From contig JAZAYU010000005.1 in NCBI GenBank assembly GCA_038501625.1, forward strand, positions 6,324,001 to 6,388,000: a stretch of 64,000 nt of DNA. Reading direction: 5' to 3'. Of the stretch, positions 35,659 through 46,055 are shown piece after piece (within the stretch, counting starts at the first letter, position 1; each line of letters opens with the position of its first letter). Source of the DNA: Corbicula japonica (taxonomy: Eukaryota > Mollusca > Bivalvia > Venerida > Cyrenidae). A program made the translations under genes and the position numbers. The notes below the pieces were generated by a model, which ran no database searches, was not told where the DNA came from, and saw only the letters and a list, made by a program, of their open reading frames with translations.

Positions 35659-36798
35659 CAGGGTTCGTACAGACTTGCTGACCTAAAATTCCATGACTTT
35701 TCCATGATAAATTTCAATATTCCATGATATCAAATTTCATCTGTTTAACAACACCAGTGCTCAATATCGTAAAGAAAAAACATATAAAAATGATTTCATT
35801 CATTTATTTAATAAAATGCATTTAAATGAATGTTTTTTTTTTGAATTATTACTTAAATGCACTTTTAATTTTATCGTCAATTTCTTCTATTTCCATCTTT
35901 TTGTCTTTGGCTGTCCTCCTTAAAGAGTTTGCTTGGGTAACAAATGAGACTTTTCCAGTCATCTCTGCCTTGTCACTTAGTTTTTCACTAGCATTCATCA
36001 GATCTTTTACTTCCTCTTCCAGCTTTAGTTTTTTCTACTTCAAGACTGTCACTTCATCATGCACTTTCTTTCTTTTTCCTAGTTCAGCTTTGGATTTTTC
36101 TGCCTCTCTTTTTTGCTGTAAATACATTTCGTACTTGTGCCTGGATGCCTTACAAGACTGCAGTAACTCTTTACTTAAGTCAACATTTTGAATGCCTCCT
36201 ACTTTGTTCACATGGTCACAAATCAGTCTGTGAGCTATGATGCTTTTATGTTTCAGATTCTCAACCTCTACCTTTTTGTTGATACTGAACCCTCTCTCGA
36301 CTGCCGCCTGTCCATGTGACATAGTTAATAGCAATTGTATCAATTCAAGCAATGCTTGGTACTTTGAATTTTGTGACAAACATTCATAGAACAGTTCATC
36401 CACTGAAGTAATGTTTTTATTTTACTAAAATTTTTGAATCTATCTGAACCGGAAGTAACTGAACCGGTGTCGTAGCAATTTCTACCCATGAAAATTTTTT
36501 TACCCGTGAAAAAAAAAATACTGCATACATAGGTGTTACACTACTAATTCTCGATTTCGAACGCCAGTGTCGTATAACGTAGACGTATAAAGTTAAATAG
36601 TTCATTTTTCTTTTAAGCGAGTAATACTTGGCAAATAATATAATTCAAGGATATTTATTAGGAATTCCATGATTATTTTGAGAAATTCCATGATAATTCC
36701 CTGATAATTTTCCAAATTTCAGAATTCCCTGAGTTTTCCATGATTTCTTAAAAAAAAAAACGATTTCCCATGACTTTTCCAGGTCTGTACGAACCCTG
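35659..36798 (-). mobile_element. hAT-superfamily element with TIRs, internally deleted
   Basis: Ends CAGGGTTCGTAC and GTACGAACCCTG. Subterminal ATTCCATGACTTTTCCATG words repeat at both ends. It carries the decayed C-terminal part of a hAT transposase on the minus strand (35849-36403). The N-terminal and catalytic parts are missing. Flanks AAAGTAGA and GTAGAAAA share only GTAGA, so the target duplication is not clean. Confidence 0.8.
35849..36403 (-). pseudogene. hAT transposase C-terminal fragment with one in-frame stop
   Basis: The minus-strand frame contains LLTMSHGQAAVERGFSINK, the conserved C-terminal dimerisation segment of hAT transposases (the xERxFSxNK signature), followed by a Lys/Glu-rich coiled-coil-like tail. 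A TAG at 36035-36037 breaks the frame. In the same frame, coding-like sequence then continues for 61 more codons (with NSLRRTAKDKK) to a TAA at 35849-35851. An in-frame stop lies a few codons before 36403 and no ATG is present, so the 5' part is lost. It is non-functional but a good marker of the element family. Known from the family: this domain mediates dimer formation near the C-terminus. Confidence 0.8.
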
Positions 36799-36926
36799 GT
36801 AGAAAAGTGAGCGGACCCGACATGCGTTAACTTTCTAGGGCTTCTTCAACTTGAAACCTGACTCAAAAGTCAACCCCAATATCTGTCGTACAGACTGAGT
36901 TTTCTGGGTTGACCTTATAGAGCTTC
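36799..36926. other. Short spacer
   Basis: Nothing recognised between two transposons. Confidence 0.4.
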
Positions 36927-37840
36927 CCCAGGAAACATTTGACGTCGAAAAGACGTTGGATTGATGTCAGACCTCGACGTCGGATCAACGTCGGATTTTG
37001 GTTGGAAATGAAAGTTTTTTAGACGTCATTTCCCGACGTCGGATTGACGTCGGGTTCCGACCAAAATCTAACTACATTCCGACCAGAATCCGACCGAAAT
37101 CCGACCAAAATCGAACCTCTTCCCTCTTCCTTTTATTACTATCAGTGTAATAACACTTTTTGAAAAATACCATCAAGGTGTTGTTTTTTTAATTCATCAC
37201 TAAACCTCTCTTCTAAACGTTATGTGTTTTATGAGCTCAGTATTATAACAATAGCCCGGTAGCGAGACTTTTTTAGGACGAAACGTATTTCATGAAAACA
37301 ACTCCACGTGTCTTATACATGTTTTGGGCATGCATTTCAACAAGATTTAAGCAAAAAATAGAATCAAACAACAAATAACGAATACGAAAAACTAACTTGC
37401 TTAATCCTCCTTCTCTGGCAAATATAAAATATTCCTATTTCCCCTTCTGTGTTTGTTTGGTTACTTTGTCTTTGTTTCTTTGTTTCAAATGGCGTGGATT
37501 GTTTACATTTAGAATCGAATGCACAGGTTTCGATAATATCCCTTCCACTGAACAGCAAACCAATCAAATTAAGAAATAATTTTTATTCGTATTTTTTTTA
37601 ATTGAACTTTTGCATATGTATAGAAGATTTGGAAAAACAGTTATTCGAAAATAACTATTCCTAGTAGGTTAAGAAGTCAAATATATCTGACCAAAATCCG
37701 ACGTCTAACCGACGTCTTTTCCCGACGTCTGAACGACGTCGCATTTTAGACGTCGGATTAACGTTGGATTTAGGTCGCCGACGTCGCGACCAAAATCCAA
37801 CCTAAATCCAACGTCGTTTTGACGTCGGGTGTTTACTGGG
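36927..37840. mobile_element. 914-bp TIR element with GACGTC-rich subterminal arrays
   Basis: The left end CCCAGGAAACATTTGACGTC mirrors the right end GACGTCGGGTGTTTACTGGG. Both subterminal regions (36941-37110 and 37690-37830) are packed with GACGTCGGATT, ACGTTGGATT and CCGACCAAAATCC words in both orientations. The AT-rich centre has no transposase, and the small frames at 37364-37579 are on opposite strands. The superfamily is uncertain. Confidence 0.7.
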
Positions 37841-38080
37841 TCCCTGCTTTCTACGATGACACACGTTGGGGCATCTGCTTTAATCGCCTTTCAAGAAGAC
37901 TGACAATGCAAGTGAGTATATTACGTCACATTATGAACTGTCAAACTGAATTGGAAGTCAAGAATAATTATTATAAAATAGCCGTGACCACACTTAAACT
38001 GTAAACAAGTCACTTACGTTTTCGAAACACAAATTCAGTATAATATCAAGGTCACTGAATGTAATACAGCCCCTGTTGTT
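37841..38080. other. Short spacer
   Basis: The small frame 37819-38004 begins in the transposon end and is not supported. Confidence 0.4.
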
Positions 38081-38322
38081 CAACCTTTACTCAAAGATAC
38101 AACTTTGATGGCAATGATCAACTGTGTCTATCCAGATCAGCCTGCACATCCATGACATCTGATCAGGATCTACAATGTTCGCTTTTTAATTCAATTGGTT
38201 ATTTCTGACCGGTAATCAAACGGTGCAGATCCAGATCAAATGGCATCAATGTGCCAGCTGATCTGTATTTACACTGATCGCACATGTGATAAATTCCCTA
38301 AAATATAAGGAGTAAAGGGTTG
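38081..38322 (+). mobile_element. TTAA-type MITE, near full length
   Basis: CAACCTTTACTCAAAGATAC at the left and GGAGTAAAGGGTTGA at the right, so both terminal TTAA motifs are mutated. Internal TATCCAGATCAGCCTGC, TGATCAGGATCTAC and GTGCAGATCCAGATC are present. Confidence 0.75.
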
Positions 38323-38779
38323 AAGATTTCAACCACTGAACTTCCATTGTGGCAAACAATTTTGGGAATTAATGTCCTGCGGGTCACATCAACTGAGACT
38401 ATCAAACTGCCAGCAATGTATAGATACTCAGTGAACAACTTCTGGGACTCTGTACCACTGAGTTCTGTACCACTGAGTTCTTGAACTCAGTCAGAGTTGG
38501 GTCAATTACTTTGAGAAACCTTCAGCAAGATTACAACTACTTACATTTCCTAAATGTAATTATTCAAATTAATGGTTACGTTGTCTCAAGTAATTAATTA
38601 CATTACAATTACACTGTTGTTCAATGAGTATGATGTGAAAAAGACTTTAATGTTTCAAATAACTGAGTTATCCCATTAATTTTTATGTTTTATCAAAACC
38701 ACTTTCATATGGACTGATTTCTCAAGGATCACAATAAAAAATCTTTAAAAAAGGAAGTCAGTTAGAGCTCTTTTAAAAA
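38323..38779. other. Spacer with short duplications
   Basis: TCTGTACCACTGAGTTC is directly duplicated at about 38450-38482. A TAATTACATTACAATTACA-rich stretch at 38500-38630 resembles a common MITE type but has no clear ends. Confidence 0.4.
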
Positions 38780-38940
38780 TGTTCACTCTTTTTTTTCGAA
38801 TTTTTGAATGCTTGTTCTTTTGTTTTCAAGAAAAATACATAATTTTTTTATTTAGGTTACATCCATTAAAAAATTCCTTTATTTTTCTTGAAAATGAACA
38901 AGTGTTCAAAAATTCAAAATTAAAGAGTCAAAATTTTTAA
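38780..38940. repeat. Fold-back repeat with ~58-bp arms
   Basis: TTCACTCTTTTTTTTCGAATT ... CAAGAAAAATACA is inverted at TTTATTTTTCTTGAAAATG ... TAAAGAGTCAAAAT, with a loop of about 45 bp. AT-rich arms with moderate mismatch. Confidence 0.6.
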
Positions 38941-39613
38941 TAGAGTATCAAGGATATAAGTATACATTTTCTATCACCAGCCTTACAACCACTAAATGAT
39001 CCAGTCCACATACATTTAATAGCAATAAATATTATACAGTATAGTTCCTGGCAGAAAAATCATTTATCAAAATAATGAATACTGATGAATAGAAATAACC
39101 AGATCACTTTTAATATCAGACTATCTGACGCTTATTTCTGTCCAATTCATCACAGGAGTAATTTTTACTAGTGTTAGAGTTTATTCCGATTACTGGAAAA
39201 TTTACATGAAATATTGTATCCAAATACTCTATAATTATTTCTACAAGAGAAATCACACTGTCTTCTACTGAAGATGATGAATGTCCTTTTCCATAATGCA
39301 AAAGATGAGAAGTTTTGGACAATGATGATATATGCTTGCCTGACCCCGACAGACTTGTAAATAATGAGTCCCTACACACTTTAAACACAGTCTATGTCAA
39401 ATGTAACAGACTGGTGCCAGAATTTATTACTTTTCTTCAGCATTCTGGGTCTTCAATTCTCTAGAACATGCAACAAATCAATTAACATCTTGAAAATTGA
39501 AACAAAGACAATTTAAAGTAAAAGCTGAAAAGGTATTGATTCCAACCAACAGGCCAAGTTACAGTTTGAACCATTATAAATATCTCCCACATAATTCTGT
39601 TTAAAAATGATTT
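38941..39613. other. Spacer with one unexplained minus-strand frame
   Basis: The frame 39116-39388 (minus) gives a Ser-rich 90-residue product with no ATG and no domain I recognise. It is not called a gene. Confidence 0.35.
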
Positions 39614-39850
39614 TTAATCCTTTGCTCCTTATAATGCATTTGTGACCAGTGTAGATCCAGATCAGCCAGCACATCTGTGGTGTCTTATCTCGAAGTGAAT
39701 TGTTCACATCTTAGTTAGAAATAACCTAATGACTCTAAAAGCAGACAGTGTAGATCCTGATCAGACAGCACAGATGTGCCAGCTAATCTGGATCTACAAG
39801 TACACTATTCATCCATGCAATAATAGTGTATCTATGAAGTAAAGGGTTAA
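39614..39850 (+). mobile_element. TTAA-type MITE, near full length
   Basis: TTAATCCTTTGCTCCTTATA at the left and ATGAAGTAAAGGGTTAA at the right. GTGTAGATCCAGATCAGCC and GTGTAGATCCTGATCAGAC modules present. Confidence 0.8.
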
Positions 39851-42800
39851 TAAAGGTAAGTAGCTTGACCTTTCGTAATACATGTCAATGACATTGTTTG
39901 TACAAGTTAAAAACAGCCTAACATTTAACTTTTTTACCTAAATAAAAAGATCTGAGAAATCCTAACGATTTAATAAATTTTACCTAAAAAAAACAGTAAA
40001 GTATTAAAGAAGGAAATATTTTAGAAGAAATAGATAATAAAGAATCTAAATCATGCTTTTGTACATAACATAATTACAGTGTTACGTGCACAACAAAATT
40101 TAATAGTTTCAAATTGTATACAAAACTCCACTCAGTTTGATGACAGACATATGGGGCTTTTTGTAATCTCGGGAGTGTATAACAAGAATGAAGTAACAAG
40201 GCTTTTGTACCATAATGGGTGCAATTACCCGTTTCCTATTACTGATTTGCAGCATATCTTTTTGATAAAGAGAGATATAACAAATTAAGCTCTCACTTCA
40301 AAGTCAAATTGAAGTAATTCTGACTGAAATGTCAAGATAAGATAATCACCAGTGAATAAAAATAATTATGTAGAAAAAAAATGTCAAATTCCTATTCGGG
40401 ATAACATATGTTCAAAATCTGTCAAAGGGAGTGATTTTTATATTTGTATAAAGAAATCATCAAAGAATGATTTTAAGCACACTTCTTCTAGTGTTCTTTG
40501 TGTCAAACATGAACTTTGAAATACATCAAAATTTAGCTTCAGATTAAATGACAGTTTTGTCATTCAATTAATATTAAGCATTAGCACTATGGATGAGCTT
40601 AAAAGTTAATATTAAGTCATTGACTGCAATTACAATAAATACTGTGAATCATCATATTTCGGTTTGTTGGTTAAATTTTTCGGTATTTTTTTATATTTCA
40701 CACTAGGGGAATCAAACTCGGGCAAACTTTAACCTAATCTTAGCTTATCGCAAGAAAGTGATGTAACTGCACAATTTTTTGCCAAAATGTTAATTTGCAG
40801 TTTCGGCATGAAAAAATTGTTCTCACAAAATTAAATGATGACTAAGCCTAAGTAGTAAATTTATTTTTTTAATGAAACAGTTCAAAATTAGCAACAACCA
40901 AATCTTATCCTTCTCACGGATACACGTAAATCTGAAATTTCATAAAATAAATTTTTTTGTTTTCTTTATTGAAATAGATTTAATGAAATCTATCCACCAT
41001 CCTTCAGTGTCAACACACAAACACTTTTCAATCTGAATGTTTAAAAAGAATTTTATTTGATTAAACAGCCTAGATCATTACAGTACCCCACTTGGTTTCT
41101 CTGATGTGTTTTCACCATTAAAATCGTTATTTATGGATTTTATACCTTGGCACAGCAGTAATAAATGACATTATTTTAGCTTGGCTGAGAGTGACAAAAG
41201 AAGCCATCAATCAAAGGTCTATTAGCAGCTCCTGTTTCACTCAGCTCAGCTGACTAATATATTTTCTTCAAATGCTGAAATACTGCTGCTTTTTACTGCA
41301 TTATTACATGAAAACACTCCTTTGGAGAAGTTAATTATAGCTTCTTCTGGTAAGCAGATGCATGACTGTTGACACCCTCCCCATTCAGGGGTGGATCTTG
41401 ATTGTTTGCTAGAGTGGGGAGGTAAACAATGTTTATCACAAAAATACATCCCTGAGAAGGGAGATAAATCTTGTCCCATACAGTATCAGTTTACAGATAG
41501 CAAGCATGTAACAATATAATTTACTTTGATATTTAAGGCCATCTTAATTAAGCATAAAGACATAATCAAACCAGCTCACTACTATTATTATATTATAATA
41601 TTTTGCACTTGTTTAATTTTCGTGTAGTTCAAGCTAGGGGAAGTGCACAAAATCAGACTCTAGTCAATCAAACTGTGAACATCTTATCTTACGACAATAA
41701 TAAAAATGCACAAATTTATGTCAACATGAAAAGGTCATTTTGCCTAATGCACGAAATTCAATCCCCACAAAATTCAAGGCTTTTACAGTATTCGAGGACT
41801 CGTATAAAACTACATATATTTTCATTATTTTAAATGGTACAACACTGTGAGTTCTACTTTAAGTCCATGTTCAGGCTTGTCACCCCAAACTGCTCTCAAG
41901 CCAATAAAACAATATGTTGATGACAATTTTGATGTTCATGTAAGGACTTCAAAGGGATTAAAATATTAAGCCATGTGCTAACCTACTGACTTCTGAGTAC
42001 AATGTCACAATGAGAACAGAACTTAAGATAAAACTAAGGACTTTAATATTTTCACTTTGCACTACACCTTTAAAGTTCAGAAAGGCTTGTCTATTGTTCT
42101 TCAATAATAACCTGTTGCTGATCAGTGGTGATGGAAATTGCTTGCATTTGCTGAAATCCCAGCATTTTATCAATGTAGTCAAAGATGGATATAATTCTTT
42201 GGACAAGCATTAGTCAATACAACACCCCCAAACCCCCACAACCCCGAGGCTATTTATTGCTTCTTTGACCTCTTGATAATAATATTTTAATGTAGCAATG
42301 TCTTCAACTCCAAATATAACAACATTCATGCTAACATAGATACCAGAATTCAAATTCTTTCTTAATCCTGCAAGACTAGTTTACTTGAGAAAAGTGGTCA
42401 AAGATCAGAGGAGTGGACTACTCATCTAGTGGTGGTTGGTTTGAGTCCTACTACCAGAGGTGAGATTTTTCTCTGACTTTCCACAATATTGGTCCAAGTG
42501 CTGGTTTCCAATCCAGGAATATAACTATAAAAACCTGCTTAAAATATCCATAAAATTTGAACAGTATCAAAAGAATGAGACTAAAAAAATTCACTGCAAA
42601 ATAAATTATAACAATACCTTTATTTTTAAAAAAATTAATGTAATAATAAATGTAAAAGTATAATTATTAAGTTTCAAGCTTGAATAAATTAAAAATGTGG
42701 AAATTTTTCAAATATATTCTAAAAAGAGTGTAAATAAAAAGTGATTTATATGTATTATTAAAAACACTAAGACCTGTGACAATTTATTTTTCAGATCATT

Positions 42801-43405
42801 GAAATCAAAATTTAAATACACAAAATAAACATATTTCAAATAAATCAAAACACAACTTGATATAAAACGGAAAATTTACATCTCTCCCTTTATTTAAAAC
42901 CATGCTCTGCAACTGCACATAAATTCAATACCCTGGCTCAGTCTGACATAAATTCATAAATCTTGTGCAAATGTCATGTGAATAGCAGCCCGGGCTTTGT
43001 TTGCTCTCCTTTAACAAATGCCTCAGCAATAACACCCAGCTTTGATTGATGTACACCTAGATTGATTGTACTAGACTGAACAAAGCCCATCTGACAGATG
43101 ATTGACAGTCTACAATGAATTTTTTTGATTGATGCTGCAAGGAACTTGGAGCAGATGTTTTATTTGCCATGGTGACGCCAAACTGGGATATGGGTCTACT
43201 GTCAGCATTAATAAATGAAATATTTCAAAATATGTCATTCACTGCTTTAAATTTCATAAAATTGTTGACAAATCAAGCATGGGTTTTGTAAACAAACATT
43301 TGAACATGTCAAGCGTTTCTACGACACTGCACTGCTAAATCAAATCCCAATTAACATCATTTAAAATCGTGTTTTAAAGGTGAAAAAAGTAAAGACAGCA
43401 CTTAC
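39851..43405. other. 3.5-kb interval without supported exons; likely intron of the minus-strand gene
   Basis: AT-rich. Open frames at 40079-40288, 41246-41479, 41603-41833, 41958-42213 and 42460-42663 are short and lack domains. It lies directly 3' (minus strand) of the GTAAGT donor at 43405, so if the first coding exon is real this is the start of its first intron. CAGGGGTGGATC at about 41387 is an end of the CAGGGGCGGATCC family. Confidence 0.4.
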
Positions 43406-43445
43406 AAGTTAGTCTCTTCGGTTGGAATTGTTTTCTCCTTGTCAT
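43406..43445 (-). CDS. First coding exon of a NuRD-recruiting zinc-finger repressor (partial)
   Basis: On the minus strand an ATG (43445-43443), with A at -3, opens MTRRKQFQPKRLT, then one base, then GTAAGT (43405-43400). RRKQxxP directly after the first Met is the short N-terminal motif of SALL, BCL11, FOG, ZNF521/423, TSHZ-like and ZNF827 proteins that binds RBBP4 in the NuRD corepressor. RRKQ-x-QPKRL is closest to what I know of ZNF827. Those genes commonly put this motif in a tiny first coding exon before a long intron, as here (phase 1 exit). An in-frame TAA lies upstream, so this is the first Met in frame. No further exon of this gene is seen in the window, so the zinc fingers are inferred rather than observed. 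Chance is possible with only 13 codons, but motif, start and donor agree. Confidence 0.65.
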
Positions 43446-43545
43446 TATATCAAACACTGGTTCGTTTTCTTTCTTAATTACCGTTTATCTGGCTGAGAAA
43501 TTGTGCATGACATCTCTGTTTATCATCTGCTTTCGGCGCCTACTT
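43446..43545 (-). other. Probable 5' UTR of the minus-strand zinc-finger gene
   Basis: Sequence between the ATG at 43445 and the ETS/NRF1 motif region. The minus strand contains upstream ATGs (for example the ATG before TCATGCACAATTTC near 43513), so short upstream frames are possible. The extent of the UTR is a guess. Confidence 0.35.
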
Positions 43546-43600
43546 GACCCCGGAAGTAATTGGAAGATGTTATTTACAGTGTTGCGCATGCGTAATTGCC
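43546..43600. promoter_or_regulatory. Candidate bidirectional promoter (ETS and NRF1 motifs)
   Basis: CCGGAAGT (43550-43557) is an ETS/GABP consensus and TTGCGCATGCGT (43582-43593) contains the NRF1 palindrome core GCGCATGC. Both sit in a short CpG-richer island (about 43530-43690) in otherwise CpG-poor DNA. A minus-strand coding exon starts about 100 bp to the left and a plausible plus-strand donor lies about 90 bp to the right, which fits a head-to-head housekeeping-type promoter. No TATA box is evident. Confidence 0.5.
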
Positions 43601-43679
43601 AACAACACCTGCCATCACGATGTAGTGGAAGGAACACAATAAAGTTTTCCAGATGTCATAGGGTGTCGACCATATTCAG
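43600..43679 (+). other. Candidate non-coding first exon of the plus-strand zinc-finger gene
   Basis: The coding exon at 49920 begins with a splice acceptor, so an upstream leader exon is required. CATATTCAG/GTAGTA at 43677-43683 is a good donor just downstream of the NRF1 motif. The stretch has only minimal frames (ATG-TAG and ATG-TCA-TAG), as expected for a leader. The start is approximate. The link to the 49.9 kb exon is inferred from position and would imply an intron of about 6.2 kb. Confidence 0.3.
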
Positions 43680-44198
43680 GTAGTATAATTGCTGTCTTGG
43701 GAAAGTAAATACTCTATTTTGAAGGAAGTCATGAGTAGTTTGATATGAGACACGTGGTATTTTCTGTACTTGCTAAACATCTTCCTTGTTGTATGGTGAA
43801 CTGTTAGTGACTCAATTTATGACAGAATGGAGTTGCTTCCCTTTCTACACAGAAGAGGGGAGGGGAACATCAAAGTTTGCGAGTTCGGAGAGGACGTGAA
43901 AAAAAATAAAGTTGGTAGATAGATTAAAATATGTTCATAATTTAATTACTAGTTGATGGTGTCACCAGGTATCAAAGATTCTGTCTGTATGGTTGTCTGT
44001 TTACACAAGAGTTATTGCCCTTGAGTTACTTCTTAAAGGCCTGTGTTTAACAAATCTTTAAATGTATTCGAGAGACAAGTTATTTTTGTTGAAAATGCTT
44101 TTAATTGCAAGCATGTGTATTCCACTAGCAGGTGAAAGAAATAAAATTTACCATTTCAGTGTACAGTACTGTACTGCTTTTATAATATACATGTATTA
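43680..44198. other. Putative intron sequence
   Basis: A 31-codon frame (MELLPFLHRR..., ATG at 43827) ends at TAG near 43922 and is not supported as a gene. Otherwise nothing. Confidence 0.35.
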
Positions 44199-46041
44199 CA
44201 GTACAGGTCGGGTGTCATTTACATTTTTCACCCATCACCGCGTTTCAGGGTCAACGCGACATCCAATTTTTTTCGGGTGATCACGGGTGATCGTCGATCT
44301 TGCCACCGCGATCACTTGACAAGAAAATCACGGTGATTTGCCGCGATTTATCAGCGCGAATCGCGGTGAAGATTTACCTGCGATTTAAAGACATTCTTCC
44401 GAATTTATTTATTTACAAATGTAAAAAGAAATATGTTGTTCGTATTTTCGTATCAAAGAAAAGACTTAAACTTGATCAATGCACAAATATATTGTCCATT
44501 ATTTGAAACACTGGAGTTTTCACACCTTCCGTGTTGACATTAACACCTTTGTGCATGCCCCGTAAATTGCTGCCAATTATGCTTCTAAGTGGTATGTTGT
44601 CACGGTCATTGCAAAATAACTAGCTTGCAAACATTACAAAAAAATCTTTTAGAATGAGTAAACTCATTTAGTGAACAACGGTTATTAAATTGTTAATTAT
44701 TTTACGGCAAATTATAAGAATTCATCGACAAGTAGAGTATTTATGCCTCAGATCGGAATTCAATGTCATTTAAAATACGAGTATAAATGCGGTTGAAACA
44801 CACAGTAAACTGGAAATAATAGATCATTATCGAGAGAGAAAAGTGAATAAAAATTGTGTCGTTCTTACCTTATCGTTTCCTTACTTGTTATTTTGATGAA
44901 AGATAAATGTATAATATTCTTTTTAATAATTACCCCGAACATGCTGAGAAAATAAATAACGGTGAAATATAACAGCCAAGTACATTAGCTACATGTATAA
45001 AATCCATCTTGTCAGTATTTTTCCCCAATCCCTTCCTAAAACATCTTTATTTATGAGCAATCAACACCTGTTTGAACACCTGTGTGATCAGCATTGTATA
45101 TTTCATCATCACTTCTGTTTATTAACTTCCAAAAGAACGCCGACGAGTAATACTGATTTTCCGAGATCAAAGGTGCCGTGTTGGGTAAAAAAACTATTGA
45201 TCAAACGTCGGCGTTCTTTATTCTTAATAGATTGACTCATTTGTCAACTCTCAACAAAAAATTAAGATTGCTCGAAACAAATTAGAGTTGTACATTGTAT
45301 AATCAAAACATGCTGGAAATTAATAGCATATGCCTGTGACAAATGTTATTTAAATAAACAATGTTTGTGTTCACGACTTACTCATTGCATTCAAAATGTT
45401 CGTTGAAGAGTTGATTTGTCGTTGAGTAGTGTGTCACTTTTGTTTGGCAATCAACAAAGCTGTTGATAATTTGTGTTTTATATGGATTAATTAACCCCAA
45501 GCTTCTTACGTTGGCAGGTAAGCACTTTCAAAATAGTTATTGACTAATTTATGTCAGTTTGCAAAAATCGGGCGTCGGTGATAAAACCAAGCTCTGTTAT
45601 ATTAAAAAGTTATTACATTTATTAAGAAACTGGATATTTTCACAGAAGATATGCAAACAAACAAATTTTTTTGTTTAATGCTGACGAATCGGCACGTCCG
45701 ATTACGCGACTAAAATTTTTACATTATTTTGATACAATATTACGTTCAAATTGGTTAAAGAAAGAATGTTTTACATTAAAAAAATTACATTTTAATTGTT
45801 AATTAACACTCGTTTCTCGAAAGATTTTTCACCGCGATCCCCCGCGATCGACCCTGAAGCTAAACTGCTGACGATGAACACGAGAAGAGCGAGAATGACT
45901 GCCGAATTATCGCCGCGAATCACGGCAAATCACCCGGAAATCGCCGCGTCGGAAGGACATATTCGCGGTGAATTTCCACCCGGACTGATTTATTAACGCG
46001 GTGGACGGGTGAAAAATGTAAATGACACCCGACCTGTACTG
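44199..46041. mobile_element. 1.84-kb TIR element with TA target and CGCGAT subterminal arrays
   Basis: Ends CAGTACAGGTCGGGTGTCAT and its inverse, identical for at least 35 bp through TTTACATTTTTCACCC, each flanked by TA. A CAGT start with TA duplication fits the Tc1/mariner/pogo group. The left (44225-44370) and right (45825-46005) subterminal zones are crowded with ACCGCGATC/ATCGCGGTGA words and are far more CpG-rich than their surroundings. No transposase; the frames at 44300-44506, 44993-45235 and 45796-45996 are not recognisable. Confidence 0.75.
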
Positions 46042-46055
46042 TATAATAGTACTTA

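Noticed and set aside
39116..39388. Minus-strand 90-codon Ser-rich frame
   Set aside because: It has no ATG, no convincing acceptor compatible with phase 1 from the 43406 exon, and no domain. Splices tried by eye gave early stops.
1..43405. Coding exons of the minus-strand repressor gene in this interval
   Set aside because: I looked for C2H2 patterns in the minus-strand frames and saw none. The gene's main exons must lie outside the window, if it is real.
43827..43922. 31-codon plus-strand frame MELLPFLHRRGEG...
   Set aside because: Too short, no recognisable motif, a weak donor, and it ends at TAG. Kept only as a possible upstream frame.
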